Origin: Chara braunii
Taxonomy: Eukaryota > Streptophyta > Charophyceae > Charales > Characeae
Length of the DNA stretch: 30,871 bases
Direction of reading: 5' to 3'
NCBI GenBank assembly: GCA_003427395.1
Contig: BFEA01000001.1
Coordinates: 7,941,181 to 7,972,051, forward strand
The position numbers and the translations under genes were made by a program. Position 1 is the first letter of the stretch. Every line of letters begins with the position of its first letter. Below, one piece after another: positions 28,201-30,871 of this stretch. The notes under the pieces were generated by a model. It saw nothing but the letters and a program-made list of their open reading frames with translations. It did no database searches and was not told the origin of the DNA.

Positions 28201-28261
28201 AGAGCAGGGAATCACATTCGATGAGGTGCAGGCCATCTTCGTTGGTGATGGGGGTCTGTGA
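13277..28261 (+). CDS. Giant multidomain LamG/IPT/SUEL/PA14/filamin/Kelch protein
   Basis: One uninterrupted frame of 4,994 codons. Domains by eye (residues): unnamed N-terminal domain 29-260; cadherin/Ig-like sandwiches about 264-450, 586-738 and 740-870, with a Cys-rich segment 462-575; LamG 871-1112; IPT/TIG 1181-1263; LamG 1265-1605; IPT 1713-1788; LamG 1869-2098; IPT 2171-2288; SUEL lectin 2324-2428; LamG 2430-2640; IPT 2682-2776; LamG 2784-2975; PA14 2991-3138; LamG 3140-3311; filamin-like 3413-3506 and 3530-3603; LamG 3645-3832; SUEL 3888-3968; filamin-like 4012-4152 and 4152-4250; Kelch 4262-4992 with a DUF2341-type insert. Many N-glycosylation sequons, many Cys and adhesion modules imply a secreted or surface carbohydrate/matrix-binding role (inference). 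No signal peptide, transmembrane segment or catalytic domain is visible. The first ~28 codons are probably intron, see 13358. I do not recognise a named gene. Confidence 0.9.
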   Translation: MNIMVDACQVQFFQMFAPIAGRCCRCAGTHFRYGTISWRPTFVKPLEIEFTYVGAYRRDYHWGRDFAEGWMGPSGVWRTNATQTFNDINQDYTNGWKLKFPTGMLQVWQPLKEGIMCPSPFDSGVKPLCGPGQPEGTIVPHPLVDGENNLIYPAGYPCKNATTNKEKASIDYCAPWSEAYGFFFGDGETWDMELTIDAVNFETNQLGNYLRGHSVFRHRYKAPKNLAFNTPWVAYFTGGNRIRSLNNNKEGRYRLETTVNIQGPNRSPIATNIPVLPVPYEQSENATFQIAAFDPDIDPDILETEILHFRLGTQREMGMLLANANPRFDPNPNSSSFRTTFVWYNRTYQALKEWNIRYKCDGNCSNCPMFWNCSMMPPWNTEVNMANSPPRISIEESTGIVTWVTGQGPYEIGQTGILPLRPGFYNLVVMIGSNSRDTSPNATQLVEVPLDFLLYLYPSMRYCAKGCLNMRPGIHTFRDKGLYGHADKQNDTYSNGTAWFPYRRWYYNSAGTGKCTICGGGWERREAIANHTVCQPPNQRSCGNKDCPGIWLDSKQEPVDKDENCRDNGNGGVPRSLVPLNSTCKINQPPVWVENGTTGHPRGDTPPQGVVIKVKRGKPVTFQLVAHDPDDCTELSIDSTGLYLGTDFVYPNTAPAGMRGNMANESWDMQLEETIRDPPSLTISGFQGRQIRRTFTWPAPFGGEDVDPRPNSATVCFYAFDNYIISKFRCITIQVLASRPVMWMDQRDNLPAEFRGNTPFNMTQFYVVPGNTLVFRMAAIQLTGLNPLFVELTQGTLPEGATFNYENSTLDDPVARIFIWTPKPGQECEYRLCFDARNSNRPVPDWTKTVPLDPKVTSDERCYLIHVTDTVLDFTGGGYVDVGRVVPTLRPPCGMSIGGWFYPRGDGGPEQNHTMPLLTAGYKMPDEPFTIVHGVWWQREILRTHYYSNDSVAFNVSDRFRVAYFDTHGKKLSTPMFCYRQWHFIMLTISAAGEVVLYVDGVDQARYAINDREWHQYLRLTDALKAEEVGGWIPLAGTAYQRARRQERKTTPHLFIGSTPDVAFDGLIDEVRVFARALSAEEVRRQMFQALDPPKEVNLTGYYKFNDGSQGLHSFNVYPKTVLVINDTGAENVTYKEPYHGEMDARLFPLTDYSGKGNVGTLSIVGNLSYEFVTTPMSPSCTGDLVPYIAHLQGGTNITVRGANFAESQWLKCFFNGKPVPAKFINRTAISCKAPPLDYPCSVAVETANNHNVTNSTIALYYLDTALVLNGEDEYLAVGLIDANTSTVGDGVYDNLEAVTDGYSIGMWVWPSGEMGQDDRIVFMLTSYVPTATVISPFFGRSLLEDGAPPEVPPFATLIGVYYDPAENVFEYSDRKNESFAASARGKIVADPDMWHYVMLTVTSERLARLYVDGELDAEFYSALLPVDLGPNGQFHVGGSHIYYEDLDGPDVEGLAPTSLPLPAAFSFVIGATSTTTTTGATNTDSSSSKSMALSARHSRQGRSSITTSSSDLNMMMLGMAEAPESSSPFEPLGKKEHLGRGREAWSSTHHHYYRHTRKAERSLLAIGPFGEGMNFAGMFKDITVWSRNLTACEVVQVMREGSLQRRDLLPTGASLQVNPEDNLVARYRLNHIDGLQVHDSSGHDNHGMVVSNTAQRLPLPVWKHTTLPFYPPCIGRAVQRRRDCASTKVYMEGPGTQEPWTLPNVCTGFYSNLRTGIVSLDGYENTTISGFGFANSPWLHCVLEGTLIPARFLSFADVECNVPALPRVGRYSLGVANMGLERPGNPIRLSLGKDWESMTTDERGIALASYLWKGKQEIADSCNKSLTILPTESNSPTGNSASNSTLIPSASAPAMEVFYPERKLTALEMAPFYDGIATFFESEQTNDLVAKQDFRGMTFGAWFFPIATDNCSEQPIMCFTSECTPYWNGADWAVESEMELCLMTRGDRVYLYSDKVDRYGSFVFNETLAQHVDVQSWHHAEVSIEAIDIEPPPFGAYGRDDLLVLKTSLKVDGKIVDGYPYDIRVPGLPNKNGSFFVGGVRCTLPSYVSVNASDIPDYFRPVPDYNPDAPCNPERDDQKFFRGYIDEVYVYTKTSGMFVDPPFSRILNHTDDLVYFRFNPRQGRTVSDTVFVPKVFAFPAADRPSVLGYMKTVGHDQTFPAPVENATLEYITAPWEPAVIDEDQRPSTSLDGGPVLIKGLNFARSEWLRCTYSTVELNAEHNQVMLTHPPRFSPATPKVLHRNRTYLGPAHYMSSRTGFSIFEAFCNASGADLPGVAAVQLVNPRAMPTTAEVLFRERALSLGGDVPTAVKIVGDTVDEPQVVKLECPAGMRFEEVVFASFGRPHGRCATQKAYCCDGRDCSPPCDTSNLQINEKCHSDNDRPENFTKNIVTDLCIGRSACEIQASVSLFGSPCKIHHKWLSVVLLCSDQWSTKDFVIANNVTTKLAGSNAYSFGAWVLPRSKEGSQAIISFGSLWSPQPNRALLQWRGLTAHTGVFYYYDDLINDVVMKHQDIGEDLVLAMDQWYNVFVTIDEDNEGRMYVNGFEVAQFSTRSRPDTSNITGTFIIGMDLDERLHPNEYFAGLLDEVQIYNRSLSQDEVIMFMCHTRKIRGELHEGTQGLVSYFRFNLDDPLMAETVIDDMNPMDKYTLARSTETQWNPLLMSFLMSNVTRPVIHTEYEYIGAPWFPSVMMSIDKVKGPLLPGRKIVVTGVNFAPRSTQVFINGTRHLDWTYINDTNLEIMTVTGVGGSHIEIQLSNGNVGACNGVSIGSAKYTREPGMEDLVQGYCAYYPLDGGVAEDTSGYGRHGRVMGGRPTENRDGLRDQAMHFAPGQYAEIPICAPGTGMTVARPGLTITGWFFFDDFPFPEYQGCDGHGIAALHGCQLEEEGYVLRDAWKHVALAVTDLETSQGTIYVNGRELASASRTDYAAPLLKILNGTIGGGEFSGKIDDIRIYSRLLDPMEIMAMYRTQEYALEFEPGENRTGHGAVIVARHVDIPAGMRGLVAVFADETGKSVTNIVPTVDNNFGLASPFEVLSSDGWSVRFTGFVFAPYTADYVFILRADDSVQLSVGDKLLINDTEYSGSERKERGKIHLDKGKWYPISLNYTDKLSGSSYRLQWRTTNGRIPLQVVPQRYLRSGKGPFMVEVWVYPYTVDGKHTVVGKTLDNGASGLAIGIEDGAVSVGVYVGCECASANPLHKCLSYRQARVGKAAIVPHKWQLIGAGYSGDKWEVYVDGWLRDTIKYDTTEYFVESSQPLLLGVESLVPGEEQKPWTGKAGTWPFHGLIDSVVVYSRAGFSQTKIVKDAECFFDVGPPEYLAAHLMLNEGIGRKVHQLALYDSENPDIPSLYGDGTLVWIPDPDAGESEGTYGSRSGWKKGGELPWPRWANSTGTEYKADLGKSLVSGMGLKDSVAGECGVFSITSRDICGAQLNFGGDNWTVGVFGPLHLSTEEVVLVVGNGIVDHGDGTYTATYRVQRSGDYFIRVFLNGEEKLGTKAHVHPGKTAASKSYLFGFLQDTQNLDELRDSLVGALVAFKVQTVDRYGNLRFTGGDKEWAFFFSGPYSFHGNVTDLDNGQYQIDYVARAAGKYQMFASVCGQPICTYGGATCMEGAWSARSYCTIDAKVPSPLNSDKCPFCITVREGGSLSLQPDSVWATFPDGNHLDLSKHFTLEAWIWKPRSEDYYIEGVSQFGIAPIQTNITGGRQYVLSKQSEHSGKGWWLALLPLEPAGQNNYSVEAGVYVGSEAFRILRTEGMKLEHWHHLAVTYDGINLRIFIDSNLTSVLSLKDKPPQYPRRNRQPVRVGKEFDGLIDEVKIFDIAKSEEEIAGPGAFCPSHIPEVGKGTQNLVAYYRFSDRASTFARDSSAWENNGYIGLVCDTADEDRNVTLTCPPRYRIGSILFASFGHIDGTCGSYEVVDGCGSPYVREVMENLCLGRESCTMVANRTLFGRPCRGATLTLAISALCDVFQPSEPYQRNNAPSKVGVADASSTSSPMCVGNMWYLLPDQMRGEINYSPDCAQFSMTEAIVGQGKSFALTAVDACGLNRTIGMQQFSMLMQFDGYVEFFPAENPTADRVEMSTCYPRVSPPMDLDTIKRTWGGAFGDDCDQYKHLYVFEYMPTRPGTGKIVVGVEDATIYSGYFVVVPGPISGSSLIDGPGLSDAWGGIQTTFNVIARDRFANLVKSNKDMYRLTVAVAGRKAVRMSSALRQGEPGKLDVFITYPSENNYTVEVQLDNVTFFSHLVAVSKPMFPQHKVTALAEAGPSTRPGTRFEHSGAAYKDSLYIFGGAKHDKSYIGETWKLDVGLVTPHLPTSQQLQQEDKLSRSILDDEDKGHFSFRVPIEVTGHNINNYTVEVVVDTSSLVLSGMMRPDCWDVMFATWEGEALQFWVDPVPGCNSTHSIFWVRIPSEGTYYLYFGNARITSPPVSNSSIFDFFEDFEDYNSGSPFRRFVFNDSSSSTHLTTTGNDNSSNPMVVESLKDAWVLDEVSTDTCSGPDFQRGAESSFKIVDSIAVSGTHSLLVDTRKEIGGSISRKVTKALTNSSRFILKGFFYDGLCPDASHWISPDFDQCESTQEDKKTLLPVRNGVGVHTASTHQRYASMYPWKGTSANRTVGWHSFAIYGGDEVLKMFVDGMHVARESERTTTLSKIFLRGGAFAYDKEEGNGYWDAIFVLPYDSSVTAKAYVSKTEPVLWNPSRTGWTQIVPTGPTTSHPPARQGHSAVVYDDKMWIFGGERSAYIYNDLWSFSFQDEVWTFSPALNEPPPPRHDHSAAVYRDAMFILGGRSPLPLSDFWMYSFTNRTWSKLEDAIYGLGRLFGHTTVVSGNIMYVYGGYIHDLGELSNGLWEYKFLSGRWIKLGPRTDADARNNSMVFEPDPSEAIVFPAEIPVPRFAHQATVRCAPERGNLGGEPSCAMYIFGGAGGPSMMESLGDIWKFIFADKKWIKLGNVGPTLARYDAAGGIVGDYWLNFGGVGEQGITFDEVQAIFVGDGGL
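13356..13358 (+). other. Candidate 3' splice site before the first domain
   Basis: GGTGTTGCCGTTGTGCAG ends at 13358 and is followed by GC-ACT-CAT-TTC-CGG, where domain-like sequence (THFRYGTISW) starts. The upstream translation (MNIMVDACQV...) looks like neither a signal peptide nor a domain. An acceptor here gives phase 1, the usual phase between a signal-peptide exon and extracellular modules. The pyrimidine tract is only moderate. Confidence 0.5.
13361..14060 (+). other. N-terminal domain of the giant protein (unnamed)
   Basis: Residues 29-260 open with THFRYGTISWRP and IEFTYVGAYRRDYHW. A region with GDGETWDMEL follows, then FRHRYKAPKNLAFNTPWVAY and FTGGNRIRSLNNNKEGRYRL. The 'H-F-R-[YF]-G-T-[IM]-[ST]-W' opening looks to me like the start of a family of large eukaryotic extracellular proteins, but I cannot give it a database name. 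Cysteines (CPSPF, CGPG, CKNA) suggest a secreted fold. Confidence 0.5.
14062..15885 (+). other. Three cadherin/Ig-like sandwich domains and a Cys-rich linker
   Basis: Repeated signatures 'P.......P..ATFQI.AFDPD.D' (residue ~280), 'ISIEESTGIVTWVTG' (~392), 'GKPVTFQLVAHDPDD' (~610) and 'IRRTFTWPAPFGG' resemble dystroglycan-type cadherin-like or putative Ig repeats. Residues 462-575 hold about a dozen cysteines (CAKGC, CTICGGG, CGNKDCPG). Function: likely extended stalk. The family call is approximate. Confidence 0.55.
15886..20150 (+). other. First LamG + IPT/TIG cassette array (three LamG, three IPT)
   Basis: Three concanavalin-A-like LamG domains each show the 'W......y.dG.......' core: WHFIMLTISAAGEVVLYVDG, WHYVMLTVTSERLARLYVDG and WHHAEVSIEA...KVDGK. 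Each also has the late strand 'F.G.IDEV.V(F/Y)': DGLIDEVRVFAR, FAGMFKDITVWSR and RGYIDEVYVYTK. Each is followed by a 'YY.FN/Y.LN' strand and then an IPT/TIG Ig-like fold with the same signature: GANFAESQWLKC, GFGFANSPWLHC and GLNFARSEWLRC. This indicates internal duplication of a LamG-IPT unit. LamG domains typically bind glycans or matrix proteins. Confidence 0.8.
17688..17978 (+). other. Low-complexity insertion in second LamG; candidate exitron
   Basis: Codons for a Ser/Thr/His/Arg-rich stretch (about residues 1471-1567) interrupt the LamG fold. The DNA from GTGCGA (17688) to CAATAG (17978) is 291 bp, divisible by three and stop-free. Removing it would join V-I-G directly to P-F-G-E-G-M at matching phase. 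Either it is a long disordered loop or a facultative exonic intron. Donor and acceptor are weak, so I lean only slightly to either. Confidence 0.4.
20245..20562 (+). other. SUEL-type galactose/rhamnose-binding lectin domain 1
   Basis: Residues 2324-2428 begin LECPAGMRFEEVVFASFGRP, with CATQKAYCCDG, then DLCIGRSACEI and FGSPCKIHHKWLSVVLLC. This is the Gal_lectin (SUEL) pattern 'L.Cp.g..I..v.FAsFGrp.G.C...C.G..sC.i.a....FG.pC...KwL.v...C'. Such domains bind galactose or rhamnose sugars, including plant and algal wall polysaccharides. In plants the same fold is known at the C terminus of some beta-galactosidases. Confidence 0.88.
20563..22246 (+). other. LamG - IPT/TIG - LamG block
   Basis: LamG 2430-2640 (WYNVFVTIDEDNEGRMYVNG; FAGLLDEVQIYNRSLSQDEV), IPT 2682-2776 (PLLPGRKIVVTGVNFAPRST) and LamG 2784-2975 (YYPLDGGVAEDTSGYGRHG; WKHVALAVTD...IYVNGREL; SGKIDDIRIYSRLL). 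The fourth IPT lacks the 'W-L-[KHR]-C' signature of the first three. Confidence 0.75.
22247..22690 (+). other. PA14 domain
   Basis: Residues 2991-3138: RGLVAVFADETGK, then SDGWSVRFTGFVFAPYTADY, VFILRADDSVQLSVGDKLLI, GKIHLDKGKWYPISLNYTDK and SYRLQWRTTNGRIPLQVVP. This is the PA14 beta-barrel pattern '..v..R..G.i..p..G.Y.F....DD...L.vdg..li......... i.L..G..ypi.l.Y......a...L.W'. PA14 domains are carbohydrate-binding in fungal adhesins and glycosidases. Confidence 0.85.
22691..24210 (+). other. LamG and two filamin-type repeats
   Basis: LamG 3140-3311 (FMVEVWVYPYTVDGKHTVVG; WEVYVDGWL; FHGLIDSVVVYSR), then two filamin/ABP280-like Ig folds. The first has GVFSITSRDICG and DHGDGTYTATYRVQRSGDYF. The second has AFKVQTVDRYGNLRFTGGD and DLDNGQYQIDYVARAAGKYQ. 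The 'DxGDGtYxxxYxxxxsGxY' motif is characteristic. Here they are extracellular by context, not actin-binding. Confidence 0.8.
24211..25185 (+). other. LamG and second SUEL lectin domain
   Basis: LamG 3645-3832 (FTLEAWIWKPRSED; WHHLAVTYDGINLRIFID; FDGLIDEVKIFDIAKSEEEI). It is followed by SUEL 3888-3968 (LTCPPRYRIGSILFASFGHI; ENLCLGRESCTMVA; FGRPCRGATLTLAISALC). This repeats the LamG/SUEL pairing seen around residues 2324-2640, in reversed order. Confidence 0.82.
25312..26030 (+). other. Two filamin-like Ig repeats before the Kelch region
   Basis: Residues about 4012-4152 (SFALTAVDACGLNRTIG; YVFEYMPTRPGTGKIVVGVE) and 4152-4250 (QTTFNVIARDRFANLVKSN; KLDVFITYPSENNYTVEVQL) keep the 'f.v.a.D..gN' start and the 'Y....p..G.y.v.v' end of filamin repeats. 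They are more diverged than the earlier pair. Confidence 0.6.
26060..28255 (+). other. Kelch beta-propeller with inserted DUF2341/lectin-like module
   Basis: Six Kelch motifs: GAAYKDSLYIFGGAKH (~4275), HSAVVYDDKMWIFGGERS (~4718), HSAAVYRDAMFILGGRSP (~4770), TVVSGNIMYVYGGYI (~4820), CAMYIFGGAGGP (~4912) and DYWLNFGGVGEQG (~4972). The first blade is split after ETWKLDV (26195) and resumes at GWTQIVP (27374). The ~390-residue insert contains FSFRVPIEVTGHNINNYTVE, DVMFATWEGEALQFWVD, IFWVRIPSEGTYYLYFGNAR and FDFFEDFEDYNSGS, a DUF2341 pattern. A jelly-roll-like segment (GWHSFAIYGGDEVLKMFVDG) follows it. Confidence 0.8.
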
Positions 28262-28600
28262 TCCAGTGTGCCAGAGATGGTGTGGTGTTGTACTTGTCAT
28301 GTTTTCCTTTGGTTGTCATTCCACATGAAAGCCATGGGCTTGTGATCCCATGGAAAAGAGGATGGGGGGGTAAAAAGCGTGTCGCAATCTATCTGACGTC
28401 TGCTGGTTTCCGGTCCCTGGTGAGGGAAACATTTCATCATCCTGCATCCAGTTTGCAGATGTTTTCGCCTTGCGAATTGGCTGGCACGAACGTGACACCG
28501 CCGTTGTACTTTTATGGTAGATTGATTGGAAAAGGAAGTCAGTAATGTACAAAATACAATACAAATAGAGAGACAGGCGGATGTTGAAGGAATCAACACC
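28262..28600 (+). other. 3' flank of the giant frame (3' UTR or intron)
   Basis: Stops in all plus frames soon after TGA 28259-28261. No clear polyadenylation signal of the AATAAA type is visible; ACAAAATACAATACAAATAG at 28549 is A-rich. It could be 3' UTR, or the start of an intron that ends at 29657. Confidence 0.4.
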
Positions 28601-28609
28601 AGGGAGAGA

Positions 28610-29240
28610 GCATCAGGTAAGCAGCCAGAGGGAAGGGAAAGTGGGAGGGAGGAAGCGAGAGAAGGGGGTGATGGAGGGAGAGAGGGAGGGAGGAAAGGAA
28701 AGAAGGGTGCGATAGAGGGAGAGAGGGAGGGAGGAGGAGAGAGGAAGGGCACTAGGAGAAAGGAAGAACTGAGGGAACATCTGAGAGAGGAACCGAGGGA
28801 TGGAGGGGTAGAGGGATGGAGTGATGGGGTGATGGAGGAAGGAAAGATGGGGGCCCAGGACAGGAACAAAGAATGACGAGGAAGGAAAGGCGGACGGATG
28901 AACCGACGGAAGGAAAGAAGAAACGAAGGAAATGGAGGAATTAAGGAACACAAGAGCGAAGGGAGTAAGGAAAGAAGGAAGGAAGGAAGGACAGAAGGAT
29001 GGAAGGAGGAGATGGAAAGAAAAGGGGAAGGAGGGAGGTCGGGAGGAAATGGGGAACAGGAGCACAGGAGAATACAAGAACCGGGAGATGGGAGTTGAAG
29101 AGGGCACTCCTTTGGTCTCTATGGATAATGGACCCCAAAGGTGAAGTGGGAAGACAAAGGGACGATGGATGAAAGAGGCAGAGTCGAAACTTTAAGAACG
29201 GACGGAGGGAGGGAGGGAGGGAGGGAGGGAGGGAGGAGGC
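28610..29240 (+). repeat. ~600-bp purine-rich tract (GGGA/GAAG minisatellite)
   Basis: The plus strand is strongly purine-biased with GGGA, GGAAG and GAGAGAGG units. It ends in an almost pure GGGA run at about 29206-29237. Open frames here on both strands (Glu/Arg/Gly on plus; Ser/Phe/Pro/Leu on minus) are by-products of the composition, not genes. Confidence 0.88.
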
Positions 29241-29630
29241 AAGGGGGAGGTAAGTCAGCGATTCAGAACATCTTATGTCAGGAAGTGGTGGTTGGTGTAA
29301 GAAGGAGTGAGAAGCTGGCAACTGCAGATCAGTGATCCCATATATTATTAGATGTGCACAGCTCAAGCAGAAAAGGAGGTCAGCTTTTGGCACTGGCCGA
29401 CCTGGCAGGGCAACGTCTCCAGGACCTGCCTGACCCGTCAAGAATATGTTTTCTTGGCTTCTGATGGGTTCAGTTTGGCTGTTGGAGTCACCTTTGATGG
29501 TCAGCAAGCAGGCAGGGAAAGCTTGGACAATGTGCACCTGATTAACTAGCACGGTTCCTATATGATAATTTTTTCCAAATCGTGCCATTTCTTGCGATCA
29601 TAGCGGACATTGCTTCCAGTCGCCAAGGAA

Positions 29631-29657
29631 TACTAACTGAGGTTTGGTAACTTGCAG
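29631..29657 (+). other. Strong candidate branch point and 3' splice site
   Basis: TACTAAC at 29631-29637 is a perfect branch-point consensus, followed after a suitable distance by GTAACTTGCAG ending at 29657. It suggests an exon starting at 29658 on the plus strand, belonging to the giant gene or to another transcript. No donor could be assigned with certainty. Confidence 0.55.
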
Positions 29658-29864
29658 CTGTGGCGCATGACTATCGGTGGCAGAGCCGCAACTGGACGGC
29701 ATGAATTCGGGTTATGGGGCAGAAATGGCATCCAGAAGCTTGGCCTACTGGAGGAGCTATGCATGCTTGGATTTGATTTGCTCCTTTTCAAGCACTTCAG
29801 AGGAGATTGTGAACTCCTGAGGATTCCATATTTCATCTGTGGGATCATTAGCAAGATGACCTGA
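29658..29864 (+). other. Possible downstream exon
   Basis: From the acceptor, one frame stays open for 68 codons (LWRMTIGGRAATGR... to TGA at 29862). Another gives a short tail (VAHDYRWQSRNWTA, stop near 29701) if joined in phase 1 to the giant frame. Neither shows a known domain. It is equally possible that this is 3' UTR of the gene. Confidence 0.3.
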
Positions 29865-30780
29865 CTTTAGGATACTGGGCATGAGACTTCAAGGAGGTGC
29901 TTTTACTACAGGGTTCTGCAGTGGTCCTCTGTCACATAGGACAGGCACTTGGAAAGGAATGCAGGGAGATTGCCAGCCTTGTTTCCGTTCCCCGCCCCAC
30001 GCTGTGAACCCGCTTGACTAAGGCTTCTGGAATATGTGAATCTGCTTCATCTGCCGAACGAAGGCTGAGCAAGTCACAGTCATGTAAAGCTGTGAATATT
30101 TTATTGCTTCAATTCAGTAGTTCACTGCGACCGAATGAGATATCCACAGAGAATCGATGAGTTGCTGCAGCAGAGCCATGGGGTGAAGTGTCACCATCTG
30201 GGGAAATGTGGAACTGCCCTTTTGACCCTGAACTTGAACCTGAAGACCAAATGGCATGCCCAGGTTTTGAGTGGATTGGGCCATTTCAAGCAGCCGTTTA
30301 AGAGTTTGAATTCCAAAAGGTTGGCATGTGTAACCCTTCCCATTCAGTTCCAAGTCCCAACGATAGTATATGTAATGCCTGTGAAGGTTATGACAATGTC
30401 TCAGATGCTCAAGACAGGACATACCTGGAGGTTATTGACGTTCAAATGGTATATGCACATGCAGGTACATTGTCATTGTGATATATATGGCATTGCCATG
30501 AGCTTTAGGGCACACCAAGATATTCGCCTCCCTTCCGAACCAACAGAAAAGGCTCTTTAGGGTGTCCTTAATTGGATGCGGAAACCCGAAGGAGCATATG
30601 CAAATCACATGGCTGACACAACCATACAATGGCTCGAGCAAGGAGCGTGAAGTGTTGGATCAGATTTGGGAGTGTAGCAAGCAAGCACAGCAACCATTAG
30701 CTTTTTAGATGTTTGACAAGCTTAAGGTAGCTTCCTCCGCCGTCCATTCGTTTTGCCTGAAGAGTAGTTTGTCTGTCAGA
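29865..30780. other. Non-coding stretch, nothing recognised
   Basis: About 900 bp of unique sequence. The longest open frames (30135-30560 plus, 30114-30422 minus) have no domain, and I do not call them. Confidence 0.5.

Positions 30781-30783
<3 letters not shown>

Positions 30784-30871
<88 letters not shown>
30784..30871 (+). repeat. (GA)n microsatellite, truncated by window end
   Basis: At least 44 uninterrupted GA units run to the last base of the window. The full length is not visible, and assemblers often break at such tracts. Confidence 0.97.

Noticed and set aside
28297-29588. Ser/Pro/Phe/Leu-rich minus-strand frames over the purine tract
   Set aside because: Direct consequence of the GGGA/GAAG repeat; no start context or domain.
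30114-30560. Overlapping 141- and 102-codon frames on opposite strands
   Set aside because: No recognisable domain, no splice or codon signal; likely chance.

Overview
The window looks like nuclear DNA of a green, streptophyte-type eukaryote. A charophyte alga such as Chara is my best guess, but this is inference. The support is: an intact eukaryotic intron 3' end (TACTAAC branch point plus AG); a Ty3/gypsy chromovirus whose primer-binding site resembles the 3' end of initiator-Met tRNA; degenerate non-LTR retrotransposon and SINE-like repeats; long purine and GA simple repeats; and one enormous extracellular-type gene whose domains (LamG, IPT/TIG, SUEL lectin, PA14, filamin-like, Kelch) are unusual for land plants.

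Left third (1-10683). Positions about 120-1110 hold a broken LINE reverse transcriptase on the minus strand. Positions 1558-10678 are a complete but decayed 9.1-kb LTR retrotransposon on the minus strand. It has 361-bp LTRs with TG...CA ends, a perfect 5-bp target-site duplication (TTGGG), a PBS one base inside the 5' LTR, and a leader with four copies of a palindrome-containing repeat. Its gene order is gag (zinc knuckle) - protease - RT - RNase H - integrase - chromodomain. Stops and frameshifts interrupt every gene, and the catalytic Glu of integrase is replaced by Lys. By hand count the LTRs differ at 18 of 361 sites (about 5%).

Middle (10684-13276). This is intergenic DNA with no convincing gene. 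It holds a tRNA-derived SINE or pseudo-tRNA on the minus strand (A and B boxes) and two of three window copies of a short dispersed repeat. On its minus strand that repeat is always followed by an A-rich tract.

Right half (13277-28261, + strand). One uninterrupted open frame of 4,994 codons encodes a giant modular, probably secreted or cell-surface protein. Order: unnamed N-terminal domain; three cadherin/Ig-like sandwiches; repeated LamG + IPT/TIG cassettes; SUEL lectin; more LamG/IPT; PA14; LamG; two filamin-like repeats; LamG; second SUEL; two filamin-like repeats; and a six-motif Kelch propeller whose first blade is split by a ~390-residue DUF2341/lectin-like insert. The frame lacks a signal peptide, and an acceptor-like AG sits just before the first recognisable domain, so an upstream exon is likely. 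A good 3' splice site lies 1.4 kb downstream of the stop, so the 3' end of the gene may also be incomplete.

Tail (28262-30871). Non-coding: a ~600-bp purine-rich strand (GGGA/GAAG), the candidate downstream exon, about 900 bp with nothing recognised, and a (GA)n microsatellite that runs off the window edge. All domain calls are by eye; no searches were run.
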